From NCBI GenBank assembly GCA_051953655.1, contig JBQCIO010000096.1:1-11479 (forward strand): a stretch of 11,479 nucleotides of DNA, written 5' to 3'. The notes below the pieces were generated by a model. That model ran no database searches and was not told the DNA's origin. It was given only the letters and a program-made list of their open reading frames with translations. Each line of letters begins with the position of its first letter. Position 1 is the stretch's first letter. This DNA comes from JBQCHF01 sp051953655. Its GTDB lineage: Bacteria > Actinomycetota > Actinomycetes > Motilibacterales > Motilibacteraceae. A program made the translations under genes and the position numbers. Of the stretch, positions 7,001 through 11,479 are shown piece by piece.

Positions 7001-8807
7001 TGAACACGTCGCCCACGCGGGACTCGTAGACCATCTCCTCGTCCAGCTCGCCCACCCGGCTCGCCCGCTCGCCGACCAGGAACACCCCGAACAGGCCGCG
7101 GTCGGGGATGGTGCCGCCGCTGGTGACGGCGAGGCGCTGCGCGCCGGGGCGCGCGGACAGGGTGCCGGTGACGCGGTCCCACACCAGCCGCGGGCGCAGC
7201 TCGGCGAACTCGTCGGACGGGTAGCGCCCGGCGAGCATGTCCAGCACCGACTCCAGCGCCGACTGCGGCAGCGAGGAGAAGTTGGCGCACCGGCGGACCA
7301 GGTCGCCGAGGTCGTCGACGGTCCAGTCCTCCATGCTCAGCATGGCCACGACCTGCTGGGCCAGGACGTCGAGCGGGTTGCGCGGGTAGCGGATCGACTC
7401 GATCTGCCCGGCCCGCATCCGCTCGGCCACCACCGCGGTCTGCACCAGGTCGCCGCGGTACTTGGGGAAGATGACGCCGCGGCTGACCGCCCCGACCTGG
7501 TGCCCGGCGCGGCCGACCCGCTGCAGCCCGCTGGCCACCGACGGCGGCGACTCCACCTGCACCACGAGGTCGACCGCGCCCATGTCGATGCCGAGCTCGA
7601 GGCTGCTGGTGGCGACGACGGCCGGCAGCCGGCCGCTCTTGAGCGCGTCCTCGATGACGGCCCGCTGCTCCTTGCTCACCGACCCGTGGTGGGCGCGGGC
7701 GAGCTCGACCCACCCGGCTGACTGGTCGGACGCGTCCCCGCTGCGGCCGGAGCCGGCCTGGGCCATCACCTCCGCGGGGGCGCGCGCGCCCGCGGGCTCG
7801 GGCAGCGCCGTGCCCAGCGCCCGCTCGGTGGCGATCTCGTTGAGCCGGGTGGTGAGCCGCTCGGCCAGCCGGCGGGAGTTGGCGAACACGATGGTGGAGC
7901 GGGCGGACTCGACCAGGTCGACGATGCGCTGCTCCACGTGCGGCCAGATGGAGGCCCGGCGCTCCTCGCCGGCCGCCGAGCCGCTCACCTCGCCGGTGCT
8001 CTCGCCGAGCTCGGCCATGTCCTCGACCGGCACGACGACCTCGAGCTCCACCGTCTTGGCCGCCGGCGGCTGCACCACGACGACGTCGCGGGTGCCGCCG
8101 AGGAACCGGGCCACCTCCTCCACCGGGCGGACCGTGGCGGACAGGCCGATCCGCTGCGCGGGGCGCTCGAGGAGCGCGTCGAGCCGCTCCAGCGACAGCC
8201 CGAGGTGCGCGCCGCGCTTGGTGCCGGACACCGCGTGCACCTCGTCGACGATCACGCTGCGCACCCCGCGCAGCGACTCGCGGGCCTGGCTGGTGAGCAG
8301 CAGGAACAGCGACTCGGGGGTGGTGATGAGGATGTCGGGCGGGGAGGTGTCGAACCGGCGCCGCTCGTCGGCCGGGGTGTCGCCCGAGCGCAGGCCCACC
8401 CGGACGTCCGGCTCGGGCAGGCCGAGGCGCACCGCGGCCTGGCGGATGCCGGTGAGCGGCGCGCGCAGGTTGCGCTCGACGTCGACGGCGAGGGCCTTGA
8501 GCGGGGAGACGTAGAGCACCCGGCAGCGGTGCCGCTTGTCCTCCGGCAGCGGCTCGGCGGCCAGCCGGTCCAGCGACCAGAGGAACGCCGCGAGGGTCTT
8601 GCCCGAGCCGGTGGGGGCGACGACGAGCGCGTCGCGGCCGGCCTGCACCGCCTCCCACGCGCCGAGCTGGGCCGGCGTGGCCGCGGCGAACGCCCCCTCG
8701 AACCACGCGCGGGTGGCGGGGGAGAAGCGGTCGACCGGGGAGCCGGGCGCGCCTTCCGACGGCTCCGACGGCTCCGACGGCTCCGACGGAGCGGGGGTTC
8801 GCGGCAC
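4050..8807 (-). CDS. lhr: Lhr-type ATP-dependent DNA helicase (large helicase-related)
   Basis: A superfamily 2 helicase of about 1585 residues; the mycobacterial homologue is a 3'-5' single-strand translocase and RNA:DNA unwinding enzyme. A Q-motif-like TPAQLGAW lies at residues 44-51. Then come Walker A (APTGSGKT, 64-71), motif Ia-like YVSPLKALAVD (99-109), TTPESL (162-167), DEVH (188-191) and SAT (223-225). Motif VI is QRVGRAGH near residue 429. The winged-helix and Lhr-specific core follows, and then a long C-terminal extension to GLRLRA, as in full-length actinobacterial Lhr (about 1500 residues). The frame is open far upstream, but the GTG at 8807 is chosen. It begins a short PRTPAP leader, and AGGA and GGAG lie just ahead of it. 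A disordered (SEP)n repeat precedes the helicase core. The gene diverges from DUF3046. In mycobacteria lhr is next to nei. Confidence 0.96.
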   Translation of the reverse strand: MPRTPAPSEPSEPSEPSEGAPGSPVDRFSPATRAWFEGAFAAATPAQLGAWEAVQAGRDALVVAPTGSGKTLAAFLWSLDRLAAEPLPEDKRHRCRVLYVSPLKALAVDVERNLRAPLTGIRQAAVRLGLPEPDVRVGLRSGDTPADERRRFDTSPPDILITTPESLFLLLTSQARESLRGVRSVIVDEVHAVSGTKRGAHLGLSLERLDALLERPAQRIGLSATVRPVEEVARFLGGTRDVVVVQPPAAKTVELEVVVPVEDMAELGESTGEVSGSAAGEERRASIWPHVEQRIVDLVESARSTIVFANSRRLAERLTTRLNEIATERALGTALPEPAGARAPAEVMAQAGSGRSGDASDQSAGWVELARAHHGSVSKEQRAVIEDALKSGRLPAVVATSSLELGIDMGAVDLVVQVESPPSVASGLQRVGRAGHQVGAVSRGVIFPKYRGDLVQTAVVAERMRAGQIESIRYPRNPLDVLAQQVVAMLSMEDWTVDDLGDLVRRCANFSSLPQSALESVLDMLAGRYPSDEFAELRPRLVWDRVTGTLSARPGAQRLAVTSGGTIPDRGLFGVFLVGERASRVGELDEEMVYESRVGDVFMLGSTSWRIEDITHDRVLVSPAPGQPGKLPFWHGDALGRPYELGKAIGAFVREIAALPADAARARVLEAGLDEWAADNLLAYLAEQQQATGHLPDDRTVVVERFRDELGDWRVAVHSPFGAQVHAPWALAVAARLRERFGVDVQAMHSDDGIVLRLPDTDEDPPGDLAVLAADEVEPVVTTEVGGSALFASRFRECAARALLLPRRNPGRRQPLWQQRQRSAQLLSVASQYGSFPVVLETMRECLQDVFDVPGLVQLMRDVESRAVRLVEVQTEVPSPFARSLMFGYVAQFMYEGDSPLAERRAQALALDTTLLAELLGRAELRELLDPGALEQVERELQRLAADRKARDAEGVADLLRLLGPLSTAEVAARSTEPDAVPDWLAELEGTRRLIRVRMAGEERWAAVEDAGRLRDALGTPLPVGVPEAFLEPVRDPLGDLVARYARTHGPFTPPDVAARLGLGVAVVAEALARLAAARRVLEGEFRPGGSGTELCDAEVLRTIRRRSLAALRKEVEPVPPAALARFLPVWQQVGSGLRGADGLLRVVEQLAGVPVPASALERLVLPARVADYSPALLDELTASGEVVWAGHGSLPGNDGWVSLAPADLAPVLLPPLDPDAPTSPLHEAVLDVLAAGGAWFFRQLADQVHALSGQNDDDALVTALWDLVWSGRITNDTLLPLRTLLGGGRTTHRAPARRAPRGRYARPGRPALPSRKGPPTVAGRWSVLPERDPDPTRRAHAVAETLLERHGVVTRGAVVAEGVPGGFAAAYRVLAAFEETGRARRGYFVEGLGAAQFSTSGAVDRMRALASAAERAAQQSDPWGASAHGTVPVAAWADAPLPGGLTRSRGRRETAADQRTVVLAATDPANPYGAALSWPVRGEDASGHRPGRKAGALVVLHDGELVLYVERGGKSLLTWHDEPDLLQPAADALALAVRDGALGRLTVERADGVGVLDPRAAGPVAAALETAGFHATPRGLRLRA
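8755..8790. repeat. Tandem 9-bp repeat (four units) in the 5' end of lhr
   Basis: The unit TCCGACGGC occurs four times without a gap; the last copy ends in A. On the coding strand it encodes repeated Ser-Glu-Pro at residues 8-18 of Lhr, in a presumably disordered leader before the helicase core. Because the unit is a multiple of three, gain or loss of copies would keep the frame. Confidence 0.9.
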
Positions 8808-8915
8808 CGCTCCATCCTCGTACGCGGCGCCGACAACCGCGCGCGACGCGGGAGCCGACCGGCGGCGGGCGCTCGCCGAGGAGAGGTCGTCGCCCTCGGA
8901 TGGGAGACTGGACCG
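8808..8915. promoter_or_regulatory. Divergent intergenic region between lhr and DUF3046
   Basis: This 108-bp gap must hold the 5' signals of both genes. Toward lhr there is an AGGA/GGAG stretch (8808-8820 region) and a TTGTCGGCG (minus strand, 8836-8828) that resembles the -35 half of the RecA-NDp motif. No TANNNT follows it at the required distance. Toward DUF3046 a GGGAG (8902-8906) can act as ribosome-binding site. I see no clear sigma-A promoter. Confidence 0.4.
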
Positions 8916-9107
8916 GTGCGGCACACCCACTTCTGGGACCGGATGCGCGAGCAGCTCGGCCCCCTCACCGACTCCTTCGCCCAGGACCACGTCCTGGGCG
9001 AGCTCGGCCAGCGCACCGTCAACCAGGCGCTGGCGCAGGGCGTGGCGGCCAAGGACGTCTGGGTGGCGGTGTGCCGCGAGCTCGAGCTGCCGAAGTCCCG
9101 CTGGTGA
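8916..9107 (+). CDS. DUF3046 family protein
   Basis: A 63-residue protein of the actinobacterial DUF3046 family, recognised from its start MRHTHFWDRM and the conserved pattern LxxLxxRTVNQALAQG-x-KDVW-x-AVCRELELP. It is predicted to be small, soluble and helical, and its function is unknown. In actinobacteria this gene commonly lies directly ahead of recA, as far as I recall. Here an MFS gene separates them. The GTG at 8916 is chosen because the conserved HTHFWDRM follows at once, and a GGGAG lies about nine bases ahead. Its stop codon (9105-9107) falls inside the first unit of a triple 10-bp repeat. The MFS gene starts 27 bp later, so the two are probably co-transcribed. Confidence 0.92.
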   Translation: MRHTHFWDRMREQLGPLTDSFAQDHVLGELGQRTVNQALAQGVAAKDVWVAVCRELELPKSRW

Positions 9108-9130
9108 GGGCTGGTGAGGGCTGGTGAGGT
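9101..9130 (+). repeat. Triple 10-bp tandem repeat at the DUF3046/MFS junction
   Basis: CTGGTGAGGG is repeated three times head to tail; the last copy ends in T. Unit one holds the TGA stop of DUF3046 at 9105-9107. Every unit has a GGTGAGG that could pair with the anti-Shine-Dalgarno, and unit three places GAGG (9126-9129) five bases before the GTG at 9135. Copy-number change would move or multiply the ribosome-binding site of the MFS gene. Confidence 0.9.
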
Positions 9131-9134
9131 CAGG

Positions 9135-10517
9135 GTGAGCGTGCCGTCGGTGGGGACCACCCGGCCCGGGCCGCAGCGGCAGCACGTCCAGCGGCGGACC
9201 GTGCGGGTGCTCGGGGCCGCCCAGGTGGCCAGCGGGATCGGCGTGGGCGCGGGGGTGGCCGCGGCCTCGCTGCTGGCCGAGGACGTCAGCGGCTCGGCGT
9301 CGCTGTCCGGGCTGGTCGGCACCGCCAGTGTGCTGGGTGCGGCCGTGACCGCGTTCGTGCTCGGCCGGGTGATGAGCCGGCGCGGCCGGCGTCCCGGGCT
9401 GGTGGCCGGCTGGGCCGCCGGCGCCGTGGGCGGGGGGCTCGTGGTGCTCGGCGGGGTCGTGCGCTCGTTCCCGCTGCTGCTGCTGGGGGCGGTCGTGTTC
9501 GGGGCGGGCAGCGCCACCGGCCTGCAGGCCCGCTACGCCGCCACCGACCTGGCCGAGCCGCAGCACCGGGCGCGCGCGCTCTCGCTGGTGGTCTGGGCGA
9601 CCACCGTCGGCGCGGTGGCCGGGCCCAACCTGTCCGGCCTCGGCGGCCGGCTCGCCGACGCCCTCGGGCTGCCGCTGCTCACCGGGCCCTACGTGCTCTC
9701 CGCCGCCGTCTACGTCCTGGCGGCGGTGCTGTCGTTCGCGCTGCTGCGCCCGGACCCCCTGCTGGTCGCCCGGGCGCACGCCGACGCCGGCACCGAGAAC
9801 GCGCCGCGACCTCATCCTGCGCCGTCGCTGCGGGAGGGGCTGGCGGCGGTCCGCCGCTCGCCGGCCGCGGTGCTGGCGCTGACCGGGATCGTGCTGGCCC
9901 ACGCGGTGATGGTCGGGGTCATGACGATGACGCCCGTGCACATGCGGGAGGGCATGGCCGGGATGGGGAGCCGAGGGGGCCCGCTCGGGGCGGGGGAGCT
10001 GCGGCTCGTCGGGCTGGTGATCAGCGTCCACATCGCCGGCATGTACGCCTTCTCGCCGGCGGTCGGCTGGCTGGCCGACCGGATCGGCCGGGTGCGCACG
10101 CTGGTCGCCGCCCAGGCGGTGCTGCTGGCGGCGGTCGCAGTGGCCGGGGGCCTGAGCGGCTCGGTGCCGGCGCTCAGCGTGGGCCTGCTGCTGCTGGGCC
10201 TGGGCTGGTCGTTCGCGCTGGTGGCCGGCTCCACGCTGCTGTCGGAGTCGGTGCCCGAGGCCGAGCGGCCCGGCGTCCAGGGGACGGCCGACGTGGCGAT
10301 GAACGGCGTCGGCGCCGCGGCCGGCGCCCTCTCCGGCCTCGCCCTGGGGACGGTCGGCTACGGCGGGCTCGCCATCTGCGCGGCGGTGCTCACGGTCCCC
10401 GTCCTGGTGCTCGCCGCCCGGCTGGGGAGCCGCCCCGTCGTGGACGGCGGCCTCGCCTCGGGAGCCGCCAGCCGTGCGGGGAGCCGGGCCGACGAGCCGG
10501 CGGCCGAGGGCGCCTGA
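9135..10517 (+). CDS. MFS family transporter
   Basis: A 460-residue integral membrane protein with about 12 hydrophobic segments, the usual layout of the major facilitator superfamily. An MFS motif A-like loop, GRVMSRRGRRPG, follows segment 2. A second copy, GWLADRIGRVRTL, lies at the matching place in the second half. A central cytoplasmic loop rich in charged residues (residues about 210-240) separates the halves. Several segments carry Gly-rich packing (GAGSATG, GVGAAAGALSG). The substrate cannot be told; it is probably an exporter-type MFS by its short N-terminus. GTG codons at 9114, 9135 and 9141 are all possible starts. The one at 9135 is best spaced from GAGG at 9126-9129. It sits between DUF3046 and recA, likely in one transcript with DUF3046. 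Confidence 0.9.
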   Translation: MSVPSVGTTRPGPQRQHVQRRTVRVLGAAQVASGIGVGAGVAAASLLAEDVSGSASLSGLVGTASVLGAAVTAFVLGRVMSRRGRRPGLVAGWAAGAVGGGLVVLGGVVRSFPLLLLGAVVFGAGSATGLQARYAATDLAEPQHRARALSLVVWATTVGAVAGPNLSGLGGRLADALGLPLLTGPYVLSAAVYVLAAVLSFALLRPDPLLVARAHADAGTENAPRPHPAPSLREGLAAVRRSPAAVLALTGIVLAHAVMVGVMTMTPVHMREGMAGMGSRGGPLGAGELRLVGLVISVHIAGMYAFSPAVGWLADRIGRVRTLVAAQAVLLAAVAVAGGLSGSVPALSVGLLLLGLGWSFALVAGSTLLSESVPEAERPGVQGTADVAMNGVGAAAGALSGLALGTVGYGGLAICAAVLTVPVLVLAARLGSRPVVDGGLASGAASRAGSRADEPAAEGA

Positions 10518-10530
10518 GCCCGTGCAGGGC

Positions 10531-10557
10531 GCGTGCCGGCGTGTCGGTGCGTGCCGG
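10531..10557. repeat. Imperfect 9-bp triplication after the MFS stop
   Basis: GCGTGCCGG, CGTGTCGGT and GCGTGCCGG follow one another; the outer copies are identical and the middle one is diverged. It may be a chance effect of base composition. I see no terminator hairpin around it. Confidence 0.35.
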
Positions 10558-10608
10558 TCCGGTGGCGCTCGGTGCGGTCCGCAGCGCGGTTCGGCGTGTC
10601 GCTGTACC

Positions 10609-10624
10609 TCGAACATGCGTTCGT
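10609..10624. promoter_or_regulatory. LexA (SOS) box upstream of recA
   Basis: TCGAAC-ATGC-GTTCGT matches the actinobacterial/mycobacterial LexA box TCGAAC-N4-GTTCGA at 11 of 12 defined positions. It lies 112-157 bases ahead of the possible recA starts. It should hold down the upstream recA promoter until RecA filaments trigger LexA cleavage. A TACTGT at 10627-10632 just downstream is a possible -10 element. Confidence 0.9.
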
Positions 10625-10630
10625 CGTACT

Positions 10631-10667
10631 GTCCACAGGAGACGGCGCCCCCCGGCACCGTCCACAG
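10631..10667 (+). other. Pair of DnaA-box-like sequences between the two recA control elements
   Basis: GTCCACAG occurs at 10631-10638 and again at 10660-10667. In context these read CTGTCCACA and CCGTCCACA, one and two mismatches from the actinobacterial DnaA box TTGTCCACA. They lie 29 bp apart between the LexA box and the proximal promoter. Chance occurrence cannot be excluded. Confidence 0.35.
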
Positions 10668-10689
10668 CCGAGCAGCTCGCCCGAGCGGG

Positions 10690-10712
10690 TTGTCGGTGGG
10701 GCGTTCTAACGT
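10690..10712 (+). promoter_or_regulatory. recA: RecA-NDp (PafBC-type) damage-inducible promoter of recA
   Basis: TTGTCGGTG, eight bases, then TAACGT fits the RecA-NDp consensus TTGTCRGTG-N8-TANNNT at every defined position. In mycobacteria this promoter type drives LexA-independent DNA-damage induction through PafBC. Transcription should begin near 10719, only about two bases before a GTG (10721) that is in frame with recA. Confidence 0.9.
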
Positions 10713-10765
10713 CCTGGCACGTGGCGAAGACAACGACCCGACAGCTCCAGACCGGGATGGCATCC

Positions 10766-11479
10766 ATGGCAGCAAGCGAGAAGACCGGCGACCGCGACAA
10801 GGCGCTCGACACCGCCCTGGCGCAGATCGAGCGCCAGTTCGGCAAGGGCTCGGTCATGCGGCTCGGCGACGAGGGCCGCGCACCGGTGGAGGTCATCCCC
10901 ACCGGCTCCATCTCCCTCGACGTCGCACTCGGCATCGGCGGCCTGCCCAAGGGCCGCATCGTGGAGGTCTACGGCCCGGAGTCCTCCGGCAAGACGACGG
11001 TGGCCCTCCACGCGGTCGCCAACGTGCAGAAGGCCGGCGGCATCGCGGCGTTCATCGACGCCGAGCACGCGCTGGACCCGGAGTACGCCAAGAAGCTCGG
11101 GGTCAACACCGACGCGCTGCTGGTCTCCCAGCCCGACACCGGTGAGCAGGCGCTGGAGATCGCCGACATGCTCATCCGCTCCGGCGCGCTCGACGTCATC
11201 GTCATCGACTCTGTGGCCGCCCTCGTGCCGCGCGCCGAGATCGAGGGCGAGATGGGCGACAGCCACGTCGGCCTCCAGGCCCGCCTGATGAGCCAGGCGC
11301 TGCGCAAGATGACCGGGGCCCTCAACAACTCCAGGACGACCGCGATCTTCATCAACCAGCTGCGCGAGAAGATCGGCGTGATGTTCGGCTCGCCCGAGAC
11401 CACCACCGGTGGCAAGGCGCTGAAGTTCTACGCCTCGGTCCGCCTCGACGTCCGGCGGATCGAGACGCTCAAGGACGGC
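10766..11479 (+). CDS. recA: RecA recombinase, N-terminal 238 residues (3' end outside window)
   Basis: The recombinase that forms filaments on single-stranded DNA, pairs homologous strands and stimulates LexA cleavage. From the ATG at 10766 the protein reads MAASEKTGDRDKALDTALAQ, in line with other actinobacterial RecA starts. Walker A is GPESSGKT at residues 70-77. The catalytic Glu lies in FIDAEHALDP, Walker B in VIVIDSVAALVP, loop L1 in EGEMGDSHVGLQ and loop L2 in FGSPETTTGGKALKFYAS. The window ends at RRIETLKDG, about two thirds of the usual length of about 350. No intein is present up to that point. Two other in-frame starts exist: ATG 10757 and GTG 10721. The last would add 15 residues and be almost leaderless from the RecA-NDp promoter. 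ATG 10766 has only a weak GGGATGG ahead. Product identity is certain; the start is not. Confidence 0.97.
   Translation, partial: MAASEKTGDRDKALDTALAQIERQFGKGSVMRLGDEGRAPVEVIPTGSISLDVALGIGGLPKGRIVEVYGPESSGKTTVALHAVANVQKAGGIAAFIDAEHALDPEYAKKLGVNTDALLVSQPDTGEQALEIADMLIRSGALDVIVIDSVAALVPRAEIEGEMGDSHVGLQARLMSQALRKMTGALNNSRTTAIFINQLREKIGVMFGSPETTTGGKALKFYASVRLDVRRIETLKDG

Noticed and set aside
4083..7721. Long plus-strand open frame opposite lhr (about 1212 codons)
   Set aside because: It is a compositional shadow with His/Gln/Arg/Gly-rich sequence, while the minus strand carries all helicase motifs.
8800..8840. A second RecA-NDp promoter, facing lhr (TTGTCGGCG on the minus strand at 8836-8828)
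   Set aside because: The -35 half matches at eight of nine positions, but no TANNNT lies eight bases downstream; the nearest TA is five bases away and lacks the final T.
8808..10775. N-terminal extension of Lhr by 656 residues in the same open frame
   Set aside because: The extension is low-complexity and lies antisense to DUF3046 and the MFS gene. The GTG at 8807 has a ribosome-binding site and fits the family length.

Overview
The window is a very GC-rich stretch of actinobacterial chromosome with many GTG starts. Its gene content (a DUF3046 protein next to recA, a large Lhr helicase with a Nei2-type glycosylase downstream, a mycobacterial-type LexA box and a RecA-NDp promoter) points to Actinobacteria. 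The protein sequences look most like Geodermatophilaceae (Blastococcus, Modestobacter, Geodermatophilus); the family assignment is from memory and not searched.

Layout from left to right. The first ~75 bases do not fit the gene around them. Then come the N-terminal half of a Nei2-type DNA glycosylase (minus strand, 3' part missing) and a class I SAM-dependent methyltransferase (minus). A divergent intergenic region follows, then a succinate-semialdehyde dehydrogenase (plus), a 32-residue single-membrane-segment peptide (plus, too short for usual gene finders) and an SPFH/slipin-family protein that lacks the usual N-terminal membrane anchor (plus). The slipin converges on a very long Lhr-type ATP-dependent helicase (minus, about 1585 aa). 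A 108-bp divergent region leads to a DUF3046 protein (plus), an MFS transporter (plus) and the first 238 codons of recA (plus, cut by the right edge).

Four of the nine genes belong to, or sit with, DNA repair: nei2, lhr, recA and the recA-linked DUF3046 gene. As I recall it, lhr and nei are immediate neighbours on the same strand in Mycobacterium tuberculosis (Rv3296 and Rv3297). Here the order and strand are kept, but about 3.5 kb of other genes lie between them. recA carries two visible damage-response elements: a near-perfect LexA box and, nearer the gene, a full RecA-NDp (PafBC-type) promoter motif. The dehydrogenase, methyltransferase, slipin and MFS genes look like ordinary housekeeping or accessory genes with no evident link to repair.

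I saw no tRNA, rRNA, CRISPR array, insertion sequence or attachment site, and no gene-free stretch over 300 bases. No clearly new multi-gene system is evident. The more interesting points are the separate membrane-segment ORF and anchorless slipin in one reading frame, the broken left edge of nei2, the triple 10-bp repeat at the DUF3046/MFS junction, and the recA promoter with its possible near-leaderless GTG start.
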